Counted from the stretch's first letter, positions 24,795 to 33,010 are shown. The stretch: DNA of 35,539 nucleotides from Clostridiales bacterium (GCA_023139005.1 JAGLOK010000008.1:1-35539); one strand, 5' to 3'. The notes: generated by a model not told the origin, from the sequence alone. A program made the numbers and translations.

Positions 24795-25477
24795 ATGACA
24801 CCTGCCTGCCGAAGACTATTGATGAATTTCACTTCTTGTATTTCATCTAATTCCTGTATTTTGTTGAGTATCTCCTCTTTTAATATCTCATCAACTTGAA
24901 CAATCAAGCTTGCCTGTGCGCCACGCAATTGACGAAATACTTTCATAAAAGCTATATTGATACCGTAGGCAGACAAAATAGTGGACACCTTTGCAATCAC
25001 TCCGGGCTTGTCAAAGTGCTTTGTAATCAACGTTGCATAGTCGCCATCAACTTCGACATCCGTTTGTCCGATTCTACTAATGAGTATTCTGCCACCACCT
25101 ACGGATGATCCAATGATTTGCTCACTAGTGTCATCTATCCCAAACAACACGATGCGCACACTGTTTGGGTGCACATCTCCTAGATCTTCTTTATAAAAAT
25201 TATATTCAATGCCTCTTTCTTGCACGATTTCAAAAGCCTTTCTTAATTTGCTATCATCAGGCTTAATCCGCATAATTCCTGCAAGTAACGCCCTATCTGT
25301 ACCATGTCCTTTGTAGGTTTTTGCAAATGATCCATGCAGATAGAACTCAACAGCAGTAATCTGCTTATCAAATATCTGCGTTGACAAATATCCGATTTTC
25401 GCAGCTCCTGCGGTGTGCGAACTTGAAGGTCCAATCATGACAGGACCTATCACATCAAATATACTGTTAAAGTTCAT
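24791..25477 (-). CDS. sdaAB: L-serine dehydratase, iron-sulfur-dependent, beta subunit
   Basis: The regulatory partner of the alpha subunit. The N-terminal domain starts with the diagnostic FDVIGPVMIGPSSSHTAGA. The C-terminal 75 residues (LITKHFDKPGVIAKVSTILSAYGINIA...) form an ACT domain that binds serine in related enzymes. A longer reading with ATG at 25522 (243 residues) exists. I prefer 25477 (228 residues), because the conserved family start follows directly, but neither start has a convincing RBS. The gene lies 66 bases downstream of the GNAT-like gene on the same strand and overlaps the alpha gene by four bases. Confidence 0.93.
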   Translation of the reverse strand: MNFNSIFDVIGPVMIGPSSSHTAGAAKIGYLSTQIFDKQITAVEFYLHGSFAKTYKGHGTDRALLAGIMRIKPDDSKLRKAFEIVQERGIEYNFYKEDLGDVHPNSVRIVLFGIDDTSEQIIGSSVGGGRILISRIGQTDVEVDGDYATLITKHFDKPGVIAKVSTILSAYGINIAFMKVFRQLRGAQASLIVQVDEILKEEILNKIQELDEIQEVKFINSLRQAGVI

Positions 25478-25543
25478 CGAATTACCGTTTCTAAATGCAT
25501 TTACATCTATCCCTATACTCATTGTCTAGCTTGGTTCATTTTA

Positions 25544-26680
25544 TCATACATGCATTTCATCTACAATTAAGCTTTTATCATAAATCCTATATGTTTTCGT
25601 ATAATACATCCCTAACTTTTCAAGCGCATTTCGAATTCTGAAATTATCTTCTAGGATGTAGTTTGCTTCCATTCGTACATTCTTTTTAACCAGATGTCTA
25701 TAGAGGTTAATATACATCAGTGCATCGAGTGCTTTGCCTTGATATTCAGGAAGCGCTGCAAGTCCATACAGTCGATAGTCGCGTAGTTTCTTTACGCCAA
25801 ATAACAGTTTCGTCCATCCAAATGGCAATACTTTCCCGCGAATTTTTTTCAATATCACATTAATGTCCGGGAATCCCAAGCAATATCCGACTGCCTTTCC
25901 ATCATCTTCAACGATCCATACAGCATCCGGGTCTACGATGAGCTTTAGTTTGCGCAGCATGTCTTCCATTACAGAAAGTTCCAATGGGACATACCCCCAG
26001 TTGTCTTTTAGTGCAATGTTTGTAATCTCCCAGATCGCATACGCATCCTTTTTTATATTTTTCATATTGATGCGACGAATTTTGATTGTAGAATTACGTT
26101 TCATGAAGCTATCATAGAAGGTCTCATATCTTTCAGGGAGTGTGTATCCCTTCAACAAATCTATTTCATACACCAACAAGTCCTTTGATTTTTCATATCC
26201 AGTATCTGTGAAGAAATCATGGTAATATGGTGGATTCCATGGTGACATGAACATTGGTGGACTTTCGTATCCTTCAAACACAAATCCCCAGTTTTCTGCA
26301 ACCGGATGTATCGGTCCTCGGATGATATTCATCCCCTGCTTTTTTATCCAAGTTTCTGCAACATCCATCAACAGCTTCCCGGCTTCTTGATTGTCAATGC
26401 ATTCAAACGCTCCGAAAAAACCCATCTTGGTTTTGTAAAATTTATTGTGATTAAAGTCAACATATGCAATGGTGCGACCAATCGGCTGGTTGTCCTCATC
26501 TACCAATAAAAAAAGCTCAAAGTCTGAATTTTTTAGTATTGGGTTGGTTTTTCCGCTGTAAGCTCTTTTCTCCTCCATCCAGATCGGCGGTACATAGCAT
26601 GGATGGTCACCAAATAGAATCTTTGGTATCCGTACAAATGCTCTCATCTGTTTATTTGTTCTTACTTTTACTACCTTCAT
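25544..26680 (-). CDS. GNAT-like N-acetyltransferase family protein
   Basis: A protein of about 378 residues, taken from ATG 26680 (RBS GGGTGG). A start at 26707 has no RBS. It is read as two GNAT-like halves: the first contains FLLVDEDNQPIGRTIAYVDFNHNKF and GFFGAFECIDNQEAGKLL, and the second contains AVWIVEDDGKAVGYCLGFPDIN and LYGLAALPEYQGKALDALMYINLY, with an acetyl-CoA loop-like stretch. This matches a group of conserved bacterial proteins usually annotated only as GNAT or hypothetical. The substrate is unknown. It lies upstream of the serine dehydratase genes and may share their transcript. It is divergent from the second AraC gene. Confidence 0.75.
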   Translation of the reverse strand: MKVVKVRTNKQMRAFVRIPKILFGDHPCYVPPIWMEEKRAYSGKTNPILKNSDFELFLLVDEDNQPIGRTIAYVDFNHNKFYKTKMGFFGAFECIDNQEAGKLLMDVAETWIKKQGMNIIRGPIHPVAENWGFVFEGYESPPMFMSPWNPPYYHDFFTDTGYEKSKDLLVYEIDLLKGYTLPERYETFYDSFMKRNSTIKIRRINMKNIKKDAYAIWEITNIALKDNWGYVPLELSVMEDMLRKLKLIVDPDAVWIVEDDGKAVGYCLGFPDINVILKKIRGKVLPFGWTKLLFGVKKLRDYRLYGLAALPEYQGKALDALMYINLYRHLVKKNVRMEANYILEDNFRIRNALEKLGMYYTKTYRIYDKSLIVDEMHV

Positions 26681-26777
26681 TCTTTCCACCCTTTTTATAA
26701 TATTCATTAAAAAGCTTATAATATATTTCTACACAAATTATATCACAACACTATTTTGTTTTACAAAAAGTGTTCTC

Positions 26778-26806
26778 TTGTAAAATCTCATTATTAGCGA
26801 TACAAT
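26778..26806 (+). promoter_or_regulatory. Promoter of the second araC-type gene, giving a leaderless mRNA
   Basis: TTGTAA (26778-26783), a 17-base spacer and TACAAT (26801-26806). The -10 box ends six bases before the ATG at 26813, which places +1 at the A of the start codon. No Shine-Dalgarno sequence is present. Confidence 0.6.
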
Positions 26807-26812
26807 TGTACT

Positions 26813-27715
26813 ATGGATATAGTTAAAGATATAGATATCTTGAAAGCATCAGAGAAGCTGTCTTTACTGGAGCTCAATTACAGCTTGGGCGCTTTTGATA
26901 TAGAGATTTTTTGGTTTCGTATCATGGAGAAAAAGGATGACTGGCATATTGTCAGGCATACTCACTCTTCTTACGAATTACACTATGTTGCAAAAGGAAA
27001 TTCTCTGGTGGTATTAGATGATAATGAGTTTGTAGTGAATGAAAATCAATTCTATATTACCAAACCTCATGAGTACCATCGACAAAAAGCATTCAATAGT
27101 CCCCAATATATTGAGTACTCGATTAATTGGTCCATCAATCTTAATGATAATGCAGATCAAGAATCTGGATTTCTATATCACCAGCTGAAAAATACACAAT
27201 GTGCACCATATAATGATAAAAATGGTGTATGTGGACTAATAGAATGCTCACTAAAGAGTGCGTTTTATGAGAAATTTGGTTATTATAATGAAATTAAGCA
27301 TTATATTGTCCTGATTCTAATTGCAATCACAAAAACTATTAGTCTTGATGCACTTGAAGAGTATGATATTCCTCATAAGCAAAAGAAGAATGATCTTAGA
27401 TTTCTCAAGATATCTCAATACATCAATGAAAACATCGCAAGTCCAATAATGACAAGTGATATTGCAAGCTATATTCATCTTTCTGATAAGCAGGTAAGTC
27501 GGATAATCAAAGCAGAAACAGAGCTTTCAACCAAACAGTATATTAACTTGTTAAAGCGTGACAAAGCCAAAGAATTACTAAAAAATACCGAATACAGCGT
27601 AAAGCAGATTGCAGGTATGGTTGGCTTTTCAAGTGAATACTACTTCAATAAGTTTTTCAAAAGAGAAGAGGGTTATCCTCCGGGAAGGTATCGAAACAAT
27701 ACATTACATGTCTAA
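26813..27715 (+). CDS. AraC-family transcriptional regulator with cupin sensor
   Basis: A 300-residue protein. Residues 40-110 look like an AraC-type cupin (HIVRHTHSSYELHYVAKGNSL, then VVNENQFYITKPHEYHRQ), the sugar-sensing arm of many regulators. The C-terminal 100 residues carry two helix-turn-helix motifs (SPIMTSDIASYIHLSDKQVSRIIKAE and EYSVKQIAGMVGFSSEYYFNKFFKREEGYPPGRYR). No obvious target operon lies downstream; the GNAT-like gene is divergent. The ATG has no ribosome binding site and follows a -10 box by six bases, so leaderless translation is predicted. The effector is unknown. It is complete and of usual length. Confidence 0.88.
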   Translation: MDIVKDIDILKASEKLSLLELNYSLGAFDIEIFWFRIMEKKDDWHIVRHTHSSYELHYVAKGNSLVVLDDNEFVVNENQFYITKPHEYHRQKAFNSPQYIEYSINWSINLNDNADQESGFLYHQLKNTQCAPYNDKNGVCGLIECSLKSAFYEKFGYYNEIKHYIVLILIAITKTISLDALEEYDIPHKQKKNDLRFLKISQYINENIASPIMTSDIASYIHLSDKQVSRIIKAETELSTKQYINLLKRDKAKELLKNTEYSVKQIAGMVGFSSEYYFNKFFKREEGYPPGRYRNNTLHV

Positions 27716-28005
27716 AAATGATAAGTATTCGTCTGATATAAGTATTTTTATTTAATACTACTTCATCTATAATAAGTATATCCATAAACAGAATTGCATG
27801 ATTATACAAACATAGCGATTAAAAATACAACAAAATGAAAGCACTTACATAATCGAGAAACCTAGTGTGTAATTACCAAAAGTAATACGTGAAATAGTTT
27901 TGAACGATGAACCTTATATAGAAAGACTTCTACAAATAGATATAAGCTCAAGTAAGGATCATCAGAATTGATACCCCCTAGAATTTGAGGGCTAGGGGGT
28001 TCATA
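27716..28005. other. 290-bp intergenic region with 3' hairpin
   Basis: No complete gene is seen. An open stretch on the + strand at about 27875-27973 encodes about 33 residues (VIREIVLNDEPY within it) and could be a decayed gene end, but it has no start codon or RBS. A strong hairpin near 27973-28000 closes the region. Confidence 0.35.
27973..28000 (-). terminator. GC-rich hairpin after the FtsJ-like gene
   Basis: ACCCCCTAG pairs with CTAGGGGGT around a 10-base loop. It lies just after the methyltransferase stop on the minus strand. The following sequence has little T run, so it may be a weak or mRNA-protective terminator. Confidence 0.55.
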
Positions 28006-29064
28006 TTATCTAATTATATTTCTCTTTAGCACAATAGTCACTTCTGACTTGTTAGACGGAAGTTGGCGCACTCCACTAATTATATATTCTTTTTCTAATA
28101 TTTTTATTGCTGTCTTTAGTCTCTTGTTATATCCCTTCTTAGGCAGTTTAGCTGTGAATATTCCACATCCTTCGCTATGCAGATGTTTTGATGCTTCATT
28201 CATAATACGGGCAGACTCTCTGCAATCAAGTATCATGTCATTGACGATAATATCAAATGCTTCTGTATTGTCTTTTAAGAATGTTTGTGCTGTCATCTGC
28301 ATGTATACCACGTTTTTATGATTTAATATCTCATATTGTAGCATCGCAGGATCAACCGCCCACACTTTATATCCTCTGTCATATAGTGCTTTGGTCCATC
28401 CACCGGGGGCTGCACCAATATCTAACGCCTTCTCCCCTTCGATATTTATCTCAAAGTGCTCAATGCATTCTACAAGCTTATATTCTGCCCTATTAATTTC
28501 TTTAGAATAATGCACTTTGCCGCATGTCCATTTACTCAAGTTTTCTTTCGCAGTGGATATCCCAACATAGAAGAATGCACCTTCTACTGCAATAGATATC
28601 ACGTAATATGGATTTTTTGTATCAAGTGTATTTCCTTTTCTTGCTATGCTGTCTGATGTCCTTTTATTGATATCAAATGTGCTCAATTCTATTTCACTGC
28701 TAAATATCGTTGTTTGTACAGAAAAAGTTTTACCAACAGTGAACTCCCCACATAGACTTGCTAAACTTTCTGCAAATAGATCAAAGTTGTCAATTGCAAA
28801 AACATATTGTATCGGGAATATATGCTGAATATATATAGGTGGATGTTGCTTGAGATTTCGGTAAAATGCTTTCATCCCATCCGGCAGATAAACAATCGCA
28901 CTTTGTGCATTGAGCCACTTTACAAGCTTTGCACCTTCTTGCAATGCAAGTATTTCATTGAATGCAGATTCAAATGTATATATGTTGCCTGAAAAAACAA
29001 CATACTGCTCCTGCCGTTTTTCAAGAGTCTCGGTGAGGTTTTGAAATAGTGTTTCTTTATTCAT
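28006..29064 (-). CDS. RlmM/FtsJ-like 2'-O-ribose RNA methyltransferase
   Basis: An AdoMet-dependent methyltransferase of the FtsJ/RrmJ fold, 352 residues. SAM motif I is ALDIGAAPGGWTKAL (Asp215 to Leu228). The catalytic tetrad K-D-K-E is complete: Lys196 (RAEYKLVE), Asp276 (VNDMI), Lys306 (FTAKLP) and Glu341 (KSEVTI). About 190 N-terminal residues form a separate RNA-binding-like part, as in RlmM, which modifies 23S rRNA C2498 in E. coli. The target here is not known. No SD precedes the ATG, and a TATAAT ends six bases before it, so a leaderless mRNA is predicted. It is flanked by hairpins on both sides and appears to be a single-gene unit. Confidence 0.85.
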   Translation of the reverse strand: MNKETLFQNLTETLEKRQEQYVVFSGNIYTFESAFNEILALQEGAKLVKWLNAQSAIVYLPDGMKAFYRNLKQHPPIYIQHIFPIQYVFAIDNFDLFAESLASLCGEFTVGKTFSVQTTIFSSEIELSTFDINKRTSDSIARKGNTLDTKNPYYVISIAVEGAFFYVGISTAKENLSKWTCGKVHYSKEINRAEYKLVECIEHFEINIEGEKALDIGAAPGGWTKALYDRGYKVWAVDPAMLQYEILNHKNVVYMQMTAQTFLKDNTEAFDIIVNDMILDCRESARIMNEASKHLHSEGCGIFTAKLPKKGYNKRLKTAIKILEKEYIISGVRQLPSNKSEVTIVLKRNIIR

Positions 29065-29070
29065 TTTGAT

Positions 29071-29099
29071 ATTATATCATGAATTTGTTTAGATAAAAC
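29071..29099 (-). promoter_or_regulatory. Promoter of the FtsJ-like gene, giving a leaderless mRNA
   Basis: On the minus strand TATAAT occupies 29076-29071 and ends six bases before the ATG at 29064, so +1 coincides with the start codon. The -35 is weak: GTTTTA at 17-base spacing, or TTGTTT at 19. No ribosome binding site lies in the gap. Confidence 0.5.
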
Positions 29100-29131
29100 A
29101 AAAGGAGGGTGATTCCTCCTTTTATCTAAAC
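29087..29131 (-). terminator. Terminator closing the Mrp/MinD/thioredoxin gene block
   Basis: On the minus strand AAAAGGAGG and CCTCCTTTT pair around AATCAC, followed by TTTTGTTTTAT-like sequence. Outer arms GTTTAGAT/ATCTAAAC extend the stem with a 4-base bulge. It stands 19 bases after the mrp stop. Confidence 0.8.
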
Positions 29132-29149
29132 CTATCAAAATATTCTATT

Positions 29150-29974
29150 TTACTTTTCAATCTTATCAACCACATTTTCTAAGAAATCAAAATTTAGTAA
29201 TTCAATTAATCCCTTATCACATGCAGTCGCTATCTTTGTATCTATAGGAATCTTGGAATATGTATCAATATCATGCTTATCTGCAATTTCCTCAATAGTA
29301 CTTGTTCCAAATATATCATGGCGTATGCCACAATCGGGACATTGATAATATGACATATTCTCTACCAATGCAAGTATGGGAACATTCATCATATTCGCCA
29401 TCATCGCAGCCTTTTCAACAATCATTGATACCAGCTCTTGTGGAGATGTTACTACAATGATTCCTTCAATGGGTATGGATTGAAACACTGTGAGTGCAAC
29501 ATCACCAGTTCCCGGAGGTAGGTCTACAAACATATAGTCGATATCTTTCCAAATCACATCAGACCAGAATTGCTTCACTGTCCCTGCAATTAATGGACCA
29601 CGCCACACAACAGGATCTGTATCATTTTCAAGCAACAGGTTTATCGACATGATCTCAATACCGGTTTTACTGGCTACCGGAATCAATCCACCATCAATAC
29701 TTATCGCTTTTTTCTTCAATCCAAAGGCTTTCGGGATAGAAGGTCCTGTGATATCTGCATCAAGTATTGCTGTCTTATATCCACATCGATTCATTGCAAC
29801 TGCCATCAAAGATGTAACTAATGATTTTCCAACTCCACCCTTACCACTAACAACCCCAATGACTTTTTTGACATTACTTAATTCATGAAGATCAATCGCG
29901 AATTCGTTTTTTTCTTTTCTATCTTCGCATTCTTGACTGCATGCGCCACAGTCCTGATTACAATTTTCACTCAT
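29150..29974 (-). CDS. mrp: Mrp/NBP35-type iron-sulfur carrier ATPase
   Basis: A P-loop ATPase that binds and delivers [4Fe-4S] clusters, 274 residues. A Cys-rich N-terminal extension (C5, C9, C12, C16) resembles that of Nbp35-type proteins. The deviant Walker A is GKGGVGKS at 44-51. The family stretches DADITGPSIPKAFG, WRGPLIAGTVKQFW and VDLPPGTGDVALT follow, and the bridging CPDC motif that holds the shared cluster is in YYQCPDCGIRHDIFG. It is the last gene of the redox/Fe-S block, 21 bases after the NifX-like gene. A cytoplasmic cluster-transfer role is family knowledge. It is complete. The client proteins are not known. Confidence 0.93.
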   Translation of the reverse strand: MSENCNQDCGACSQECEDRKEKNEFAIDLHELSNVKKVIGVVSGKGGVGKSLVTSLMAVAMNRCGYKTAILDADITGPSIPKAFGLKKKAISIDGGLIPVASKTGIEIMSINLLLENDTDPVVWRGPLIAGTVKQFWSDVIWKDIDYMFVDLPPGTGDVALTVFQSIPIEGIIVVTSPQELVSMIVEKAAMMANMMNVPILALVENMSYYQCPDCGIRHDIFGTSTIEEIADKHDIDTYSKIPIDTKIATACDKGLIELLNFDFLENVVDKIEK

Positions 29975-29995
29975 ATTATGTTTCCTTATTATTTA

Positions 29996-30334
29996 TTAAT
30001 GATCGCAAGCATTATCCCCTGCAACCAAGGTTCCTTTGAGATATTTCTCCACTATTGTCTTTGGTGAATCCAGCGGTGCACCAGTCCATACTTTTATGCC
30101 ATTTTCTTTAAATAATCGCTGTGCGCTTTGTCCCATGCCACCTGCAATAATCAAGTTTGCTTGATTTTGCGAGAGCCACCTCGGCAGGACTCCTGGTTCG
30201 TGTGGTGGTGGTGTTAGCTTAGTCGTGCTTAGGATTTGTTTTTCTTCTTCATCCACTTCATACAGATAAAACTGTTGACAGTGACCAAAGTGCAAACAAA
30301 GCTTTTCATCTGCTACCGGTATTGCTATTTTCAT
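29996..30334 (-). CDS. NifX/NifB-type dinitrogenase iron-molybdenum cofactor domain protein
   Basis: A 112-residue protein of the NifX/VnfX/NifB-C-terminal family, seen in IAIPVADEKLCLHFGHCQQF at the start and in LIIAGGMGQSAQRLFKENGIKVWTG. In nitrogen fixers such proteins carry the FeMo cofactor. In many non-fixing anaerobes close relatives are encoded beside MinD-like ATPases, as here, and their role is unclear. No nif genes are present. The HFGHC and GDNACDH segments offer His/Cys ligands. It overlaps no neighbour: 14 bases follow the MinD gene stop and 21 bases precede mrp. A cofactor-carrier role is inferred. Confidence 0.85.
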   Translation of the reverse strand: MKIAIPVADEKLCLHFGHCQQFYLYEVDEEEKQILSTTKLTPPPHEPGVLPRWLSQNQANLIIAGGMGQSAQRLFKENGIKVWTGAPLDSPKTIVEKYLKGTLVAGDNACDH

Positions 30335-30348
30335 TTTTTTGCTCCTGC

Positions 30349-31221
30349 TTATATAATTTTGCTCATTAATTTCTGAGCAAGTTCTTCAATACATTGTGTT
30401 GTTTTCCCGTTAGAGTATTCAACGATGCTCTTCTTTTGAACTTGTGCTCTTGTGAATGCTGTATCATAAGGGATTTCTCCAACCAATTCTACGTCAAGTA
30501 CTTTGATTCTTTTCTTGATTGTTTGAGTCAATTCTTCATTAATGTCGGATTTATTAATACATACATATGTGCTAATTCCAAAGTGTTTTGCAAGTGCAAT
30601 AATGCGTTCCATATCATGGATTGCAGATAGTGTTGGCTCAGTAACAACAACAACACAGTCAACACCTGTAAGTGATGCAATGACAGGACATCCAATGCCG
30701 GGAGGACCATCAATTAATATAATGTCTTTCTTTTGATTTTTTGCGATTTTGGTTGCATATCCTCTTATTTCACTAACCAATTTCCCAGAGTTTTCTGCAC
30801 CAATTGCAAGCTTTGCATGCACCATTGGTCCATGTCTTGTGTTTGAAAAAAACCATTGTCCGCAAAGACTCTCAGGAAATTCAATTGCCTTTTGAGGACA
30901 CATCCATATGCATACTCCACAGCCTTCACAGTCAATGGCATCAATACATAGTGTTCCTTTGTTCCCTACTTTCACAGCATCAAACTTACAAACGTTCAGA
31001 CACATACTACATTGCGTACAGTCTTTTTGTAGGATATGGGCTGTATGTCCGCTGATAAAATCAAAGGTTTGCTGTACTTCTGGTTTTAAAATCAAATATA
31101 AATCTGATGCATCCACATCACAATCTACAAGAACAAGGCTTTCAAAGTATGAAGCCAAAGAAGCTGTGATACTGGTTTTCCCCGTACCACCTTTTCCGCT
31201 AACGATGAGTATTTGCTTCAT
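30349..31221 (-). CDS. MinD-like P-loop ATPase with inserted ferredoxin domain (copy 2)
   Basis: About 290 residues from ATG 31221 (RBS AGAGGTG), with P-loop SGKGGTGKTS. Two [4Fe-4S] ferredoxin motifs are inserted between the ATPase halves: CTQCSMCLNVCKFDAV and CEGCGVCIWMCPQKAI. DGPPGIGCPVIASLTG follows. These ferredoxin-MinD proteins occur in pairs in anaerobes and are thought to act in metal-cofactor or Fe-S handling; no precise reaction is established. An upstream start at 31245 would lie inside the preceding gene and lacks an RBS. The gene overlaps the end of the paralogous upstream gene by 23 bases, so they are translationally linked. Confidence 0.85.
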   Translation of the reverse strand: MKQILIVSGKGGTGKTSITASLASYFESLVLVDCDVDASDLYLILKPEVQQTFDFISGHTAHILQKDCTQCSMCLNVCKFDAVKVGNKGTLCIDAIDCEGCGVCIWMCPQKAIEFPESLCGQWFFSNTRHGPMVHAKLAIGAENSGKLVSEIRGYATKIAKNQKKDIILIDGPPGIGCPVIASLTGVDCVVVVTEPTLSAIHDMERIIALAKHFGISTYVCINKSDINEELTQTIKKRIKVLDVELVGEIPYDTAFTRAQVQKKSIVEYSNGKTTQCIEELAQKLMSKII

Positions 31222-32053
31222 AAACACCTCTTGATATCTCTGCAATAATTTGTACTAGCTGATTTTTTAAGCTTGGCACAACAGACAGTATCGAGCCTCC
31301 ATTGGAATATGCCTTCGCAATACCAATGTTTTCAGGAATTTCAAGCAGAATATCGATTTTCTTTTTTCTCAAATGTTCTGTGATTGATTTTTCTGATATT
31401 CCACATCGATTGACGATCACTCCCATTGGAATGTTCATCTTCTTGATGGTATCAATAGATATCAGCAAATCATTTAATCCAAACAAACTGTCTTCTGTTA
31501 CCAATATGACATAATCCGCATTGCTAACTGCCGTTACCAATGGACATGCATTGCCGGGTGGACAATCAATGATATTGATTATTTTTGATTTGATATGCTT
31601 TTTTACAGCACGAATCACTGGTGGTGACATTGCACGCCCTACATCCAGCTCTCCTTGAATCAAGGTAATGCCATCTGTAGTACTTCTTTTTAACTTCCCG
31701 ATTTGCATATCCACTTCACTTATAGCTTTTTCCGGACACACCAATTTACAGCCACCACAGCTATGGCATAGTTCATCAAATACCATGACTTGCTCTTTAA
31801 TCACAGCCAAAGCATTAAATTCACATATCTGTGCACATCTACCGCATAAAGTGCAGCTGTTTTTTGCTATCTGTGGTACTTTAACATATACATTTTCTTT
31901 TGTTTCATTTTCAGTATTGAAGAAGATATGTGCATTTGGTTCCTCAACGTCACAGTCCAGCAGTTGTACTGGCTTTTCCAAGGCTTCAGCCAACGCAGTA
32001 GATATAGTGGTCTTTCCTGTCCCACCTTTCCCTGAAGCTACAGCAATTATCAC
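31199..32053 (-). CDS. MinD-like P-loop ATPase with inserted ferredoxin domain (copy 1)
   Basis: 284 residues with a GTG start at 32053 that overlaps the DUF89 stop (GTGA). P-loop SGKGGTGKTT is at residues 7-16. Ferredoxin motifs CTLCGRCAQICEFNAL and CHSCGGCKLVCPEKAI follow, then DCPPGNACPLVTA. It is a clear paralogue of the next gene (shared P-loop, ferredoxin insertion and order), so the two arose by tandem duplication and may form a heterodimer. The start choice rests on the GTGA overlap and the fit of the P-loop to the first residues. Function is inferred from family and neighbours only. Confidence 0.86.
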   Translation of the reverse strand: MIIAVASGKGGTGKTTISTALAEALEKPVQLLDCDVEEPNAHIFFNTENETKENVYVKVPQIAKNSCTLCGRCAQICEFNALAVIKEQVMVFDELCHSCGGCKLVCPEKAISEVDMQIGKLKRSTTDGITLIQGELDVGRAMSPPVIRAVKKHIKSKIINIIDCPPGNACPLVTAVSNADYVILVTEDSLFGLNDLLISIDTIKKMNIPMGVIVNRCGISEKSITEHLRKKKIDILLEIPENIGIAKAYSNGGSILSVVPSLKNQLVQIIAEISRGVYEANTHR

Positions 32054-32925
32054 AGTAGGACCTCATCATATGCTTGGAGTTTATTCATTGTTGTCATCAA
32101 CCAGTCACCAACGCAGTAACCATAGCGTTGTGCAATTGTACTGCATTTTATCTGTGTGAGAAAGTATATATTTCTATCAACTTGGTTTAATGTTTCAAAG
32201 TTTGCCTGCCCTTTTGCGATGATCACATCTGCTTGATTATAGATATTCATGAACTCCTCAGAACACTGGTTAAGTAGTGTGCCGGGTGCATCAGTACCGT
32301 TTGATATTATTGTACAGAAAGCATCTAGGTTATCTTCTACTGCATCTTCTATTGTTGCATCATTAATTACCGGAGCTCCTCTTACAGCAAAATATAGATT
32401 GTTGTGATTGATAGTTTCGATAAAAAGTTTGTCCAAAACAATTTCTCCTGCATTATCTCCAAGATAAAGAATCGTTTTTGCATTATTTAAAGCATTTGTA
32501 AATTGCCCGTAATCAAAAATCGCAAATTCATGATTTGAGATATCTTCTAATTTTCTGTTTATTGTTGCAACATCATTTACGGCAAGGTCTATAACATTTC
32601 CTATAGCAGCAATTTTAACCGCAGAAGAAAGGGCATCATCCGCTTTGGTAACTTGTTCTTTTAGATACGGATACATACCAAGAGCCAACTTTTGTGAATC
32701 CTGCTTAATTTTTTTATATGGATCTTTGTTAGAAGTAAGTTCTCTTATAATTTTATGAATCTTTACAGCCATTTGCGGAGGAGAGGCCTCAAAAGAAAAA
32801 TCCGGAATGATTTTACAGACTTCATCTATAATTTTCTTCTGCAACTTCTCATCAGCACCTGTAATTCGCGCCGATTCAATTGTCTGTTTTAAAAAACAGG
32901 GGATGCAATCCAAATGAGTTTTCAT
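32050..32925 (-). CDS. DUF89 (ARMT1-like) metal-dependent phosphatase family protein
   Basis: A 291-residue protein. The N-terminal CIPC pair (Cys7, Cys10) is typical of one bacterial/archaeal DUF89 subgroup. The conserved core LYLGDNAGEIVLDKLFIE matches the metal-binding DNAGE motif of the DUF89 family, whose studied members are damage-control phosphatases acting on abnormal sugar phosphates. VIIAKGQANFETL is a second conserved block. Its natural substrate is unknown. Its stop overlaps the GTG start of the first MinD-like gene, which places it in the same operon. RBS AGAGGAA lies upstream of ATG 32925. The length is normal. Confidence 0.85.
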   Translation of the reverse strand: MKTHLDCIPCFLKQTIESARITGADEKLQKKIIDEVCKIIPDFSFEASPPQMAVKIHKIIRELTSNKDPYKKIKQDSQKLALGMYPYLKEQVTKADDALSSAVKIAAIGNVIDLAVNDVATINRKLEDISNHEFAIFDYGQFTNALNNAKTILYLGDNAGEIVLDKLFIETINHNNLYFAVRGAPVINDATIEDAVEDNLDAFCTIISNGTDAPGTLLNQCSEEFMNIYNQADVIIAKGQANFETLNQVDRNIYFLTQIKCSTIAQRYGYCVGDWLMTTMNKLQAYDEVLL

Positions 32926-32966
32926 TCTATAAATTCCTCTTTAATTAAACCTATAATCAGTTCCAT
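32922..32966 (-). CDS. Possible 14-codon upstream ORF coupled to the DUF89 gene
   Basis: ATG at 32966-32964, with a good AGAGGG ribosome binding site six bases upstream. It encodes 14 residues (MELIIGLIKEEFIE). Its TGA at 32924-32922 overlaps the ATG of the DUF89 gene (ATGA). It could be a translated upstream ORF that couples initiation, or a chance ORF. There is no codon bias that suggests control by one amino acid. Confidence 0.3.
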   Translation of the reverse strand: MELIIGLIKEEFIE

Positions 32967-33010
32967 TTTTAACCCTCTTAACTTTTACTTTAAATTTTAA
33001 TCCATCCCAA

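Noticed and set aside
27875-27973. Possible gene remnant encoding VIREIVLNDEPY...
   Set aside because: About 33 codons with no start, no RBS and no family recognised. Too short to call a pseudogene.
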